DNA from: Oscillibacter sp. MSJ-31
GTDB taxonomy: Bacteria; Bacillota; Clostridia; Oscillospirales; Oscillospiraceae
Reading direction: 5' to 3'
Length of the DNA stretch: 53,507 nucleotides
Assembly (NCBI RefSeq): GCF_018918025.1
Contig: NZ_JAHLPT010000015.1
Coordinates: 1-53,507 of the forward strand
A program made the position numbers and the translations under genes. Below, in pieces: positions 1 through 8,898 of the stretch (position 1 is the first letter of the stretch; every line of letters starts with the position of its first letter). The notes under the pieces were generated by a model. It saw only the letters and a program-made list of their open reading frames with translations, had not been told where the DNA came from and ran no database searches.

Positions 1-51
1 ATGCCCTGGTCCGAAAACCTACCGGATATTTGCAGGAAAGACTCTTAACTG

Positions 52-90
52 AAGGTCGGCAGCCATCTTTGCGTGGCCGCCGACCTTCTT
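52..90 (+). terminator. Intrinsic terminator of an upstream gene
   Basis: The arms AAGGTCGGC (52-60) and GCCGACCTT (79-87) pair perfectly and are followed by CTTT. It probably ends a gene that lies almost wholly before the window. Bases 88-179 hold no gene and no clear promoter. Confidence 0.6.
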
Positions 91-179
91 TGTCAAGGTA
101 CGGGTTATTTACCGCTTACTAACTAAATATAAATTTTATAAACTTATTTTGAGATTTTGTATAACGGTGGAATGTAGGC

Positions 180-1073
180 ATGAGTAAGAAAAACTATGGG
201 TCGTATGCAGCAGCTGCACTGCTTGCCGGTCTGGCTGTTCAATCATTGTATAATTACTCAAAGACAAGTGAGAAGGCATCTATAAACGTTAATTACTTCT
301 ATGAGTGCTTACTTGTTGCTTTAGGGCAGGTAGTTTGGGTGATTATTGCAACTTGCTTTATAGAAGATACACAACAATTAGGTAATGCACTAATTGTGAT
401 ACTTATTTTTGGCATAGTAGCAATGATAATACTTAATAAGGATAGAAAAAAGCAGATATATAATGCTCTGTATACAAAATGGATAATTGCAGCAATAGGC
501 GTAGTCCTGTTGGCTGTAGTAGCAGGTGCATTGCTTTTTAAGACAATGGCACCTAAGGAAGATGCAAAGTCCAATATTGAAGAGGTACTGCCAGATATGA
601 CTGAGCAGGACATTTTGGACATGATGAATGAGAAGCTGCCGGACAGCATGGTTGATGCGATAAACAGTTCAGATGATAGTGTGACAGTTGAGCCTGATAG
701 CATACTTGAGTTCTTGGATGACGGTAGCATTGTTTATTTAGATGAGAATGGTGAGAAGAAAACCATTACTCCAAAAACAACAGAAATGACACCGGAAGAA
801 ATTGATGAGTACTATGACAATCTGATCAATAACGGCGGTGAAACAGCAGAGCAGCCGCAACAGCCTGAGCAGCCAAATGTAATCATTCCTGATGATGCAG
901 GTGCTTATGACGAACACTTTACAGAGTTTAACGGTGTGGACGAGCCAACGGGTGAGAATGACCAAACAAAGAAAGATTACTCGGTTGAAGGTATTCTGAT
1001 TGATGACTCCTTGTGGGATGTTGAGATGCCAGAACAGGAGCACACTACTCAGCACGGCTACACTATTAACTAA
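180..1073 (+). CDS. Four-helix membrane protein of the mobile element, unknown function
   Basis: A 297-residue protein that I do not recognise. It has four hydrophobic segments at roughly residues 8-25, 41-61, 70-85 and 101-120, then a long hydrophilic, very acidic tail (125-297) rich in Asp, Glu, Gln and Pro and containing a Gln/Pro-rich stretch near residue 225. With four helices, the N-terminus and the tail should lie on the same side of the membrane. The ATG at 180 is preceded by a weak GGTGG. The stop is only 22 bases before the start of the large secreted protein, so the two are very probably cotranscribed and may act together, for example in assembling or exporting that protein. AT-rich codon use matches the rest of the 1-9,500 region and differs from the backbone. 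A conjugation accessory role is inference. Confidence 0.75.
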   Translation: MSKKNYGSYAAAALLAGLAVQSLYNYSKTSEKASINVNYFYECLLVALGQVVWVIIATCFIEDTQQLGNALIVILIFGIVAMIILNKDRKKQIYNALYTKWIIAAIGVVLLAVVAGALLFKTMAPKEDAKSNIEEVLPDMTEQDILDMMNEKLPDSMVDAINSSDDSVTVEPDSILEFLDDGSIVYLDENGEKKTITPKTTEMTPEEIDEYYDNLINNGGETAEQPQQPEQPNVIIPDDAGAYDEHFTEFNGVDEPTGENDQTKKDYSVEGILIDDSLWDVEMPEQEHTTQHGYTIN

Positions 1074-1095
1074 GTGGCAATTGGAGGTAAATGGA

Positions 1096-4000
1096 ATGAA
1101 GGTAAAGAACATAGTGGCTGCAATGCTTGCAGCCGTAATGATGTTTTCTAGCATGACAGTGTCATTTGCAGCTGTAGATGCAGAGGGGCACGGCGGTTCT
1201 GGAGGTTCTGGAGGTGGCACAGCAAAGGGTACATTCTCCACTTCCCTGTCCGGCTACCGTATTTATATATATGATAGCAAGACTGGTGAAATAGTTTCAA
1301 ACGTAGTTGATTTTGTTAGAACGGCAAACGGTGGAACAAATGAACTAAAGGCTGCTGAGGCTCACCTTGAAACAAAGCTTGGAGTGCCCAGCGCATATAA
1401 GAGGATACCTCAGGAGCAAATCAAAGGTACTACCTCTGAGTGGCCGTTGCCAATGGTTTATACCTCAACATTCGTTGGCAATGGTGACTCCGTTAAGTCA
1501 TGGATGCTGAATGGTGAGGGTAACATTGGATCCTATGTAGCTCCGAGCTGGGGCGGCAGTGATTATAAGGGTGGAAATTCTGGAGTACCACTGACACCAT
1601 CAAAGCAGGATCCTGTTACACCAGACAACAGCATATATGACCTGATGGAAAGACTGGCTGGATACGATATAGGCACTAAGGCTGATTACTATTATAACCT
1701 TGGTATTTTTACTTCAAGTGATGCTCAGTCTGCCATTCAAGGTGAGATTGCCAGTCTGGTCAGTGCAATTAAGAGTTCATATAGCGGCAATAATGCTGCA
1801 ATGATTGAGAAGTCATTGAACATGGCATATAGCAACAAGGTTTCTGCTCTGAAATCCAATATTGCGGCTAGAACATGGCCCACGAGAGATCAGATAAGGC
1901 TTTATCAAGGACTGTACAACCTGACTGTAGATATGCAGGATGGAAAGATTGAGGACAAGAGTAAATATAGAGCCTACTCACCTATTTCAACTTCCCTTTC
2001 AGACAGCGATTTCTACACAAGTTTTTATAATGTAATTCTTCCGTCATTGACAGGAAGGCAGCAGACCAACATCAATAATAAAAAGACAACATTGAGAGTA
2101 TCTGCTAAGAACGCCGTTGACAGTTGGTTCAACATTTCATACGCAGCTGTAGACAAGTCCACCGGCAACGGAAACCTGTTTGTGATACTGAATTTCAAAT
2201 CGCCTGACGGGTACATATTCCAGTTTACAAACGGCGTTGATGCAAAATCAGAACTTGAAGCTACGGGCAGTGGGGATGCAAATGATGCTATCACCTATAC
2301 CTGCTACACCAACGAGTATGATATTGGCATTGAGCCTGTGTTCTGGTTTAGACCGGCAACGGCTGGCTGTGCAAGCACTTATTCCTCATGGTTCTATGGA
2401 ACACCTACTAACTATGGTAAGTGGCAGGTGGAACAAGCCTCAAAGGCAGGTGGTTGGACAGATGGCGGTAAGGGTGGGCATTATAACAATGCTATCAATA
2501 AGATTGGTGCTGCCTGTCTGATTTTGAAGGACTCCGAGGATGCTCTATCCTTTGAAGGTGGAAAGCATGTTGACACAGTGAACGTTCCAAGTTCAAGCCT
2601 AACAAATTCGACACTTGGCAATTCGTCACTCGGATACGCAATGCACTGGTACACCTTTGCAGGTAAGGGTGGCGTTCCGACTTATGATAAAGACATTGGA
2701 GATACCCCGCACCCTGCACCGGATCCGACAAAGCCAGACCCGGGTGACGGTAGTTACAACATAAATATTGTCAAGGTTTATGACTATCAGCATGAGGATG
2801 GCAGTGTTGAACACGTGACTACGACATATAAGACTAACGAGCCTGGTATGATACACATTGAGCATGAACCTACCTATAAGGTGATTGCCTACTTCACAAG
2901 TAACACTCTGCATAGCAACGCAAGGAGTGAGAGCCTAACTTGGGAAGATGTTAATACAATGCCAGTAATAAGTGGTTCAGAGTATAGTTGGAGCACGGTC
3001 AAGGGCAAACCGGCTGGATCAGCGGCAAATACCGTTTACATTGGAAAATATGCCGAGACTTCCTCGGCTGAGTCAATGGCTACCACCTTATATGTGAGAC
3101 TTCTGAAAACCGATGTTGCTACTCAGGTTGAATATGGAGCCAACATTATAAGCGAGTCACAGCTGAACCGTGCTATTGGTACAGACAAGAAGTTTGGCGA
3201 GGATGCAACGCAAAGTTCAAACTGGGGCAGTTACATATTTAATTGTAAACTTGAACCCATTGGTGACCACACCTATTCTGTAAGACATAGCTACACTGAT
3301 AGCAATGGAAAGTCACATAGTTACACAACCTATCATACCTGCCATCGAGAGTACGTTGGTGATGCAGTATTTACTTACAGCGTAGGCCAAACACCGACCT
3401 CTGTTGAAACTCAGTCGAAGAGTGGGGCAGCAAGTGTATTTAAGCCGATTGTGGTGACAAGCAGTGGAGCTGGATCAACAGCAACGACAAAGATAGCAGC
3501 TGCTGGAGGGTTTAACTGGGACAATGGCCCTGAATACCATAATGATGATGGAGTAGCGCAGTTTACTACAATTTGGCGCGGTTGCGTGGACACTGTGACC
3601 TTGGCAAAATATAAGCAGTCTGATATGAGCGGTTACAGTAACTTGGCAACTCTATTTGGAAGCGCAAATAGTAATCCTGCTAAGCGTGCTACTGGTGCTG
3701 AATACACAAGGCCGATCACGCTGACTTTGAACGGAACTCCGTCCTCTGTCGTTATTAGCCACAGTTACAGTGGACATGCTCCAGGTTCAGCGACACCAAC
3801 AATGACACCTGATACGATTGATTTTACTGGCTCGGTGAAAATCTTCTGCTATGCCGGTGTAAGTCACGGCCTGTCCAGTACCGATATTGGAGCAATTCAG
3901 GGTGTAACCTCAGGCAGATTTCTTATTAACTCGTTCAATAAGAAGTGTGAAACCACCTTAAAGTTCAATCCTTATATCAGAATGAGTTTCCAGTATACGC

Positions 4001-5346
4001 AGGACGGTTATGATACTACCCAATATAACACCGAAGGAGCAAAGTTATTTAAGCAATTGGCACAGCCTGGAAACACTTTCAACGGTGCTCTTGGTACTTA
4101 TCTGAAAGATAGAACGGCGTATGTGCTGTCTGATAAGCAGTCTTCAATCCTCCCGACAAATGCTATTGAGGTTGGCTGGTACAATCCGACACAGACTTCT
4201 GGTAAGTATGGATTGCAGATGACTTCTCAACAGTGGTCAATCCATAATAGAGCGACAAACGGAAGTGAGTGGAGGAAGCCTAACCAAGTTCTCCCTGGCG
4301 GTGCAATGTATCAGTTGAACACGACTGGAACTGAGACTACATTGAGAGCCATTACATACAGTGCAATGGTGAACCCGACAGATACTTGGATTGATGGTGC
4401 TACCGCTAATGAGTACAGTGCAGCTCAGGTAACCAAGAATAACAATGAGTTTATTGAGCAGTACCGTGACATTGTTGAAAACTACAAGGTAGTTCAGTGG
4501 GTGAACAAAGATTGGTCTTTGAATATGCCTTGGGATAACAATAATGCAGTGAAGATTGAGCGTGGCGGTGAGTCACTGTCCAAGCTTGGTCTAAGTACAA
4601 AGGCTTCTACTGATAGCAAGTACCTGTTGTTTGCTGGCAATTCCGGTAATGGTGCTTCTGAGGGTGATATTGATATTCTGAGTGAGTCTTATGTAGTGAC
4701 AATGTACAAGATTTTCACTGACTCAGAAGGAAATGTGTACTTCGCAAAGCAGCAGAGCAGTCCTTCTAAGACACCTGCTACGGAAGATACATTCAGTGGC
4801 CTGATGACACAGCTGGCTAACACGAACGGAACAAATCCGACAGGTGCAATCTTGTTAGGTACAAGAACTCAGAATGTTGACCAAGTGATGGCAAGTATCC
4901 AGACCTCAAATAATGAGGTTTATCAGTTAGACCAAAAGACTGGTGCAGTGAGAAATGTACTCAATGCTATTTCTCGTAACCGTGGTAACGATGAAAATGC
5001 AGCCTGGGTCACTGATAACAAGTGGTACAATGAGGCATTTGATGGATACTATGTAGCGATGCAGACAATGACCTACAAGGTTGGCTTTAAGGATCCTTCT
5101 CGTAGAGTAAGTGTACTTGACCCGAACCTCTGCCCTGCTAAGAGTTCTACAAGTAACATTTTCACAAATGCTCATGTCAGTGCTTTCCGTCTGAATGACA
5201 AGAGTGACAGTGCAAAGGCATCTGGTAAGGGTTCAGGATATATGGGAACATTCTTCGGCATTGACGCGTTTATGCCAGATGTTGAAAATATGTTCTACAC
5301 TCGTCCGTTCTACATCCCCAACGCAAACGTCCAAGACCTCACATAA
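1096..5346 (+). CDS. Very large secreted protein (1,416 aa) of unknown function
   Basis: The start is set at ATG 1096 by a GGAGG at 1083-1087; the frame is open further upstream but overlaps the preceding gene. The first 25 residues are a typical signal peptide (basic MKVK, a hydrophobic core, then a VSFAA-type cleavage site), followed by a Gly/Ser linker. The mature protein is rich in Ser, Thr, Asn, Gly and Tyr with few hydrophobic runs, as in extended beta-rich surface proteins. I see no LPxTG sorting signal, no C-terminal membrane anchor and no recognised catalytic motif. A short Pro/Asp-rich linker near residue 545 may separate an N-terminal module from the rest. It sits behind a small multi-helix membrane protein, which suggests a paired export or adhesion unit. 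A role in mating-pair contact or host adhesion is only a guess. A strong hairpin follows the stop. Confidence 0.8.
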   Translation: MKVKNIVAAMLAAVMMFSSMTVSFAAVDAEGHGGSGGSGGGTAKGTFSTSLSGYRIYIYDSKTGEIVSNVVDFVRTANGGTNELKAAEAHLETKLGVPSAYKRIPQEQIKGTTSEWPLPMVYTSTFVGNGDSVKSWMLNGEGNIGSYVAPSWGGSDYKGGNSGVPLTPSKQDPVTPDNSIYDLMERLAGYDIGTKADYYYNLGIFTSSDAQSAIQGEIASLVSAIKSSYSGNNAAMIEKSLNMAYSNKVSALKSNIAARTWPTRDQIRLYQGLYNLTVDMQDGKIEDKSKYRAYSPISTSLSDSDFYTSFYNVILPSLTGRQQTNINNKKTTLRVSAKNAVDSWFNISYAAVDKSTGNGNLFVILNFKSPDGYIFQFTNGVDAKSELEATGSGDANDAITYTCYTNEYDIGIEPVFWFRPATAGCASTYSSWFYGTPTNYGKWQVEQASKAGGWTDGGKGGHYNNAINKIGAACLILKDSEDALSFEGGKHVDTVNVPSSSLTNSTLGNSSLGYAMHWYTFAGKGGVPTYDKDIGDTPHPAPDPTKPDPGDGSYNINIVKVYDYQHEDGSVEHVTTTYKTNEPGMIHIEHEPTYKVIAYFTSNTLHSNARSESLTWEDVNTMPVISGSEYSWSTVKGKPAGSAANTVYIGKYAETSSAESMATTLYVRLLKTDVATQVEYGANIISESQLNRAIGTDKKFGEDATQSSNWGSYIFNCKLEPIGDHTYSVRHSYTDSNGKSHSYTTYHTCHREYVGDAVFTYSVGQTPTSVETQSKSGAASVFKPIVVTSSGAGSTATTKIAAAGGFNWDNGPEYHNDDGVAQFTTIWRGCVDTVTLAKYKQSDMSGYSNLATLFGSANSNPAKRATGAEYTRPITLTLNGTPSSVVISHSYSGHAPGSATPTMTPDTIDFTGSVKIFCYAGVSHGLSSTDIGAIQGVTSGRFLINSFNKKCETTLKFNPYIRMSFQYTQDGYDTTQYNTEGAKLFKQLAQPGNTFNGALGTYLKDRTAYVLSDKQSSILPTNAIEVGWYNPTQTSGKYGLQMTSQQWSIHNRATNGSEWRKPNQVLPGGAMYQLNTTGTETTLRAITYSAMVNPTDTWIDGATANEYSAAQVTKNNNEFIEQYRDIVENYKVVQWVNKDWSLNMPWDNNNAVKIERGGESLSKLGLSTKASTDSKYLLFAGNSGNGASEGDIDILSESYVVTMYKIFTDSEGNVYFAKQQSSPSKTPATEDTFSGLMTQLANTNGTNPTGAILLGTRTQNVDQVMASIQTSNNEVYQLDQKTGAVRNVLNAISRNRGNDENAAWVTDNKWYNEAFDGYYVAMQTMTYKVGFKDPSRRVSVLDPNLCPAKSSTSNIFTNAHVSAFRLNDKSDSAKASGKGSGYMGTFFGIDAFMPDVENMFYTRPFYIPNANVQDLT

Positions 5347-5362
5347 AGCAATAACAATACTG

Positions 5363-5395
5363 AATGGCCTGTCACAGTTATTGTGACAGGCCATT
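5363..5395 (+). terminator. Perfect 14-bp hairpin terminator
   Basis: AATGGCCTGTCACA at 5363-5376 pairs perfectly with 5382-5395 around a 5-base loop. It closes the two-gene unit of membrane and secreted protein. The U-tract is weak (TTTCTGT). Confidence 0.65.
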
Positions 5396-5418
5396 TCTGT
5401 GAGCTTCAAAAAAGTAGG

Positions 5419-5447
5419 TTGTATTTATCCTACTATTGGTATATAAT
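5419..5447 (+). promoter_or_regulatory. Promoter of the phd-doc pair, with an overlapping inverted repeat
   Basis: TTGTAT (5419-5424), a 17-base spacer and a consensus TATAAT (5442-5447). The inverted repeat GTAGG (5414-5418) and CCTAC (5429-5433) straddles the -35 box. It is a plausible operator for Phd, since Phd/Doc operons are known to be autorepressed. Confidence 0.7.
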
Positions 5448-5470
5448 AAATGTGAAAGGAGTGACTGGTT

Positions 5471-5713
5471 ATGATGGTCAATACAAATAATTTGGTTTCT
5501 CTCACAGAAGCGAATCGTAATTTTTCTAAAGTGGCACGGCTAGTTGACGAACACGGATCGGCAGTTATTCTGAAAAATAACACTCCAAGGTATCTTGTGA
5601 TTGAGTTCAGTCAGGCAGAATCTGTGCAGGAGGCGGATGACGATGACCTGATGAAGATTTCCAAACGACTCATAGATAAAAACCGTGTGGCTTATGAGGT
5701 GCTTGCAAAGTGA
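5471..5713 (+). CDS. Phd/YefM-family antitoxin
   Basis: An 80-residue antitoxin of the prevent-host-death family. The N-terminal half (VSLTEANRNFSKVARLVDE, then a strand ending YLVIEF) is the Phd DNA-binding fold. The acidic C-terminal part is expected to fold on binding the toxin. Known role of the family: it binds its own operator, neutralises the partner Doc toxin and is degraded faster than the toxin. The start at ATG 5471 is supported by AAAGGAG nine bases upstream; ATG 5474 is an alternative. The gene overlaps doc by four bases, the usual translationally coupled arrangement. It probably stabilises the mobile element. Confidence 0.88.
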   Translation: MMVNTNNLVSLTEANRNFSKVARLVDEHGSAVILKNNTPRYLVIEFSQAESVQEADDDDLMKISKRLIDKNRVAYEVLAK

Positions 5714-6093
5714 AAATAATCACTGAAAGACAAGTTCTAATGCTGCATGACCAGTTGATTGCTTCAACCGGCGGTTCAAACGGACTTAGGGATGAAGGTC
5801 TATTGCAGTCGGCCCTGGCAGCACCCTTTCAGAGTTTTGACGGTGCAGATGCTTTTCAGTCTATTCAGCAAAAGGCGGCAAGACTGGCGTATGGCTTGGT
5901 AAAAAATCATCCGTTTGTAGACGGGAACAAGCGAATCGGAGCACACACAATGCTTGTGTTCCTCGCGCTGAACGGAATTGACCTTGATTACACACAGGAA
6001 GAACTGTCTGAGATAATTTTATCTGTGGCCGCAAGTGAGAGCGGATATGATGAACTCCTGAGATGGCTGTTAGAGCATGAAGTGAAAAACTGA
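5710..6093 (+). CDS. Doc-type toxin (Fic/DOC family)
   Basis: A 127-residue single-domain Doc protein. The signature HPFVDGNKR at residues 67-75 matches the Doc variant of the Fic motif: His, then Asp, Gly-Asn and the Lys-Arg that replace the normal anion loop. In the characterised P1 Doc this motif phosphorylates elongation factor EF-Tu and stops translation. Length is normal and all motif residues are present, so the toxin looks functional. Translation starts at a GTG whose bases overlap the antitoxin stop (GTGA), so expression is coupled to Phd. A hairpin follows at 6094-6134. The pair belongs with the element rather than the backbone, judging by its AT-rich codons. Confidence 0.9.
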   Translation: MKIITERQVLMLHDQLIASTGGSNGLRDEGLLQSALAAPFQSFDGADAFQSIQQKAARLAYGLVKNHPFVDGNKRIGAHTMLVFLALNGIDLDYTQEELSEIILSVAASESGYDELLRWLLEHEVKN

Positions 6094-6140
6094 TGAAGAT
6101 GGCTGTTGCACATACAGTGCAGCGGCCATCTTCATTCTTT
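6094..6140 (+). terminator. Terminator after doc
   Basis: TGAAGATGGC (6094-6103) pairs with GCCATCTTCA (6125-6134), followed by TTCTTTTATAT. It includes a 21-base apical region. Confidence 0.65.
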
Positions 6141-6163
6141 TATATACATTGAGACTTAGAGTG

Positions 6164-6284
6164 ATTGTGATACATACATTGCGGAAGAGATGAGAGCATT
6201 GCAGAAAGATAGGTACTCATTGAATATTTTGTGATCGTCTAAGCGATATACATTCCAGTAATAGAAAGTAAATTCTTTAATAAA
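6164..6284 (+). repeat. Duplicated 121-bp leader, copy 1
   Basis: This segment recurs at 6872-6992 with only two differences (6170 and 6279). Both copies end just before the ribosome binding site of an unrelated gene, so the repeat looks like a shared promoter or leader. Inside it ATCG (6232-6235) and CGAT (6242-6245) form a small inverted repeat. I could not place a convincing -35/-10 pair. Confidence 0.85.
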
Positions 6285-6298
6285 GGTGGTAATTGATA

Positions 6299-6763
6299 AT
6301 GTTAAACAGTGATATGAATTTGGCAAATGGATACATGGAGCAGGTTTGCCATCAGAAAATGATTCATCGTGAGTGGCCTGTTAGTGATATGTATTTATAT
6401 GTTTGTGGCATAGAGTTTGTTAATACCGGCATGGCACCTGCAGATATAATTAAGCTATTTATGGGCAAGGACATTAAATCTATTAAGGCTCTTACTGGTA
6501 TTGAGATTCGTACAGTGCCTATGACTCGTAAGCTACAGGGTATTGATAAGAAGCGGATTCTTAAAAATGCCTATAATGTTTGCAAATCAGGTCTTGGAAA
6601 GAATGACTTTATGCAGTATCAGACTGTAGGCCCTTTCAAATGTTTACAAGTTGGGCATATTGATGATAACGGAAGACCTGGCTTTGATATGGAGGCCATT
6701 TATAACAGTCAAACCAATACTCTAAACGTATGCATGTGCGGTGTATTCAAAGGAGCAAAGTAA
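6299..6763 (+). CDS. Hypothetical protein of the mobile element
   Basis: A 154-residue soluble protein that I do not recognise. The start at ATG 6299 is set by AAAGGTGG at 6282-6289; a TTG six bases earlier is too close to that site. The protein is rich in Met and Cys with several scattered cysteines (including an MC-MC-like run near the end, VCMCG) but no clean zinc-binding spacing. There is no signal peptide or membrane helix. It lies alone between the first leader repeat and a terminator, so it is probably a single-gene transcript with the same control as the gene at 7007. Confidence 0.65.
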   Translation: MLNSDMNLANGYMEQVCHQKMIHREWPVSDMYLYVCGIEFVNTGMAPADIIKLFMGKDIKSIKALTGIEIRTVPMTRKLQGIDKKRILKNAYNVCKSGLGKNDFMQYQTVGPFKCLQVGHIDDNGRPGFDMEAIYNSQTNTLNVCMCGVFKGAK

Positions 6764-6803
6764 GTTATTAAACAGAGTAAAATCTATAACTTAACACAAT
6801 AAT

Positions 6804-6841
6804 AAATGACCCCGCCTCCAATTTAGGGGGTGGGGTCATTT
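6804..6841 (+). terminator. Terminator after the 6299 gene
   Basis: AAATGACCCC (6804-6813) pairs with GGGGTCATTT (6832-6841). The inner GCCTCC and GGGGGT bases extend the stem. Confidence 0.75.
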
Positions 6842-6871
6842 CAAAGAAACAGGCGAGTTTATGGGAAAGTA

Positions 6872-6992
6872 ATTGTGGTACATACATTGCGGAAGAGATG
6901 AGAGCATTGCAGAAAGATAGGTACTCATTGAATATTTTGTGATCGTCTAAGCGATATACATTCCAGTAATAGAAAGTAAATTCTTTGATAAA
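6872..6992 (+). repeat. Duplicated 121-bp leader, copy 2
   Basis: The second copy of the 6164-6284 segment, offset by 708 bases, ending a few bases before an AAAAAGGAG ribosome binding site for the gene at 7007. Confidence 0.85.
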
Positions 6993-7006
6993 AAGGAGCT
7001 GGTATT

Positions 7007-7453
7007 ATGGCTGATGTCAATCTGATTGAGAAAATTCCCGTAACTAAATTCAATATAGACACAATTAAGGGCCAGATATCATACGGATGCGGTGATCCAA
7101 GCAAGTTACGCAGAGGCGACAATGCTTATCACATTGATTGTCTAGGAGATGAGCGTATTGCAACCCGTGACTACATCGTGAACCTGATTCGTGCTGGTAC
7201 AAGCGTTTCTGGCTTAAAGCTTAGTTCAGATGGTCGTTTGATTGAGAGCTATACAGAAGTTGAGCAGCTTGATAAGAAAAAGGAAAAGGCTGCTGATACC
7301 ATTAGAAAAATCATTGAAAAAGAAGTTGAGGCAAAAGGATTATTCAGGTACAGCTTAAATACTGATGGCAATCGTGATCTACTCCCGATTGAAAAGTTAG
7401 CAGCTGAATATTCGGACTATGATGATTTATATGAAATCGCATGTACCATGTGA
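7007..7453 (+). CDS. Hypothetical protein of the mobile element
   Basis: A 148-residue hydrophilic protein, unrecognised. A Lys/Glu-rich helical stretch at about residues 85-115 (DKKKEKAADTIRKIIEKEVE) is probably a coiled coil. The N-terminal 70 residues look like a small mixed alpha/beta domain. The start at ATG 7007 has AAAAAGGAG nine to ten bases upstream. It sits behind the second leader repeat and its last 35 bases overlap, in another frame, the open frame of the recombinase-like remnant that follows. This overlap may mark a deletion joint where a recombinase gene lost its front. Low-GC codon use agrees with the element. Confidence 0.6.
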   Translation: MADVNLIEKIPVTKFNIDTIKGQISYGCGDPSKLRRGDNAYHIDCLGDERIATRDYIVNLIRAGTSVSGLKLSSDGRLIESYTEVEQLDKKKEKAADTIRKIIEKEVEAKGLFRYSLNTDGNRDLLPIEKLAAEYSDYDDLYEIACTM

Positions 7454-8189
7454 TGTTAGAAGTATTCCGGCATGGCAATTTGAGTTGATGGGCATGTTGG
7501 TGTTCAAGGGCATCTGGAAGACACACTTTGATGCTGTGATAAATGCTTTTGATGAAATGGACGAGCGAGAGCAAGAAAAGAAAAGCAGTACTATCAGCAT
7601 TGCTGATAGGTGTGAGGCTCAGATAAGAAAAATTACAAGGCAAAGAGACCGATTACTAGACCTTTACACCGATGACAAGATTGATCATGATGTGTTCACG
7701 TCCAAGTATGCTGCATACACGGCGGCGATTGAGAAGCAAAAGGAAATCATCAGCGAGTGTGCCGAAGAACAGAAGATTGACAAGGATGAGGCAGGGGCAT
7801 TCCTCAAGAAGATGCAGAGAATGATAAATGTGTCTGGCACTCAGCTAGACAATGAAACGGTGGAGAAGTTTATTGATCGTGTGATTGTGCAAAGCGATCA
7901 TTGCTTTGAGTGGCTTGTGAATGTTACTGGCGATGCACAGACGGCAACACCGGAACTGTTCCCGATGCGGGGGTATGGCTCTGATAAGACGAGCACACGC
8001 ATAGTGAACTATGCTGATGCAGCCAAAAATGCTATAGAGGTCAGAGATAAATATTACGCTCACGCTTTTGCTTTCACAATTCCCTTTGAAGAGGCTCAAA
8101 AGCTTAGGGATAAGTGTGGTACTCATGTGAGACCAGGAAGGTGGACAGACCTTCTGGTTGATGTGTATGTTAGGACAACAAAGGTCTAA
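7419..8189 (+). pseudogene. C-terminal remnant of a large serine recombinase
   Basis: The open frame of 256 codons has the helical part of large serine (TndX/TnpX-like) recombinases. The stretch RDRLLDLYTDDKIDHDVF, followed by a coiled coil (KYAAYTAAIEKQKEII) at about residues 80-115, matches the region that carries the coiled-coil motif in that family. ETVEKFIDRVIV near residue 150 resembles their closing segment. The N-terminal catalytic resolvase domain with its nucleophilic Ser is absent, and so is the zinc ribbon, while family members are about 500 residues or more. No ribosome binding site precedes the first ATG codons, which overlap the upstream gene. I therefore read it as a truncated, probably inactive integrase of the element. 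A small intact protein derived from it, started at an internal ATG, cannot be excluded. Confidence 0.6.
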
Positions 8190-8193
8190 AAAG

Positions 8194-8230
8194 GACGCTG
8201 CTCAGTTTGTGGGCAGCGTCTTTCTTTTTT
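8194..8230. terminator. Bidirectional terminator between convergent genes
   Basis: GACGCTGC (8194-8201) pairs with GCAGCGTC (8213-8220), followed by TTTCTTTTTT. It serves the plus-strand recombinase remnant and touches the end of the minus-strand SLOG gene. Confidence 0.8.
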
Positions 8231-8750
8231 ATAGTTTGTCCACATTAAGGGTTACTGGGTTGATTGCTATGACAGGCTTGCCTTGGCGAATGGCATAGTT
8301 TACTGTGGCACCGGTTCCGCTGTGACTGCCATTCCAAACGGATAGAACATAGTCGGCATTATCAACCATATATTTGTTTCTCTTGTCCATGCAGTCAATA
8401 GAATACTGGTGCTGAATAAGTGTCTCCTTGTCGCATTTAGATGCAATGTCAAAATAGCGGTCACGCAGGTTTTCTGACCATTTAGCAGCCTGAGTTTCGC
8501 AGGGGAAGGCACACTCGAGCGTAATGTTTGGGTATATGGCCTTTAGGCCAAGGACGATTTCAGCGGCAAACATATCAACTCCGATAGCCATGCCAGAGAT
8601 GAAATGAGTGACACCATTAGTCTCAATGAGATTGATGATTTGGTCGTGTAAAGCCCTTTTAAGAGCAATACAACGGCTGTCAGTTTCATTGAAACCAAAC
8701 GGCAAGCTTTGTGGGCGGTGGCCGGTAAAAGCACAGGAGACGGTTTTCAT
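8229..8750 (-). CDS. SLOG-family protein (DUF1273, YpsA-like)
   Basis: A 173-residue protein of the DprA/LOG-like Rossmann superfamily, YpsA/DUF1273 branch. It begins with the family signature CAFTGHRPQSLPFG, continues with a GVTHFISGMAIGVDMFAAE segment at about residues 46-64 (the nucleotide-binding GxxxGxD region) and ends with SGTGATVNYAIRQGKPV, the typical closing motif. SLOG domains are predicted to bind or process nucleotide-like ligands. YpsA itself affects cell division and stress in Bacillus, but the biochemical role is not settled. Such genes are common passengers of clostridial conjugative elements. Reading converges with the recombinase remnant. The start is supported by a GAAGGA about 8 bases upstream. 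Confidence 0.85.
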   Translation of the reverse strand: MKTVSCAFTGHRPQSLPFGFNETDSRCIALKRALHDQIINLIETNGVTHFISGMAIGVDMFAAEIVLGLKAIYPNITLECAFPCETQAAKWSENLRDRYFDIASKCDKETLIQHQYSIDCMDKRNKYMVDNADYVLSVWNGSHSGTGATVNYAIRQGKPVIAINPVTLNVDKL

Positions 8751-8837
8751 GTAAGTCCTTCTTTCTGTATATTAGCGTTTGTTTATCGTTCTCTAATACA
8801 CAGTATAGCAGAGAGATTTGTCGAATTGTAGCGGAAA

Positions 8838-8871
8838 TTGAAAGAACCTGCTAAAATTTCTAGCAGGTTCT
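8838..8871 (-). terminator. Terminator after the XRE regulator gene
   Basis: AGAACCTGCTA (8843-8853) pairs perfectly with 8861-8871. Read on the minus strand the stem is followed by TTTC, so it ends the XRE transcript before the SLOG gene promoter. Confidence 0.65.
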
Positions 8872-8898
8872 GGACTAGTTAATTTCATTTTGGACTTG

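Noticed and set aside
1-52. Possible 3' end of an upstream gene
   Set aside because: Two frames end with a stop just before the terminator (at 46-48 and 50-52). About 15 codons are too few to choose between them or to name a family.
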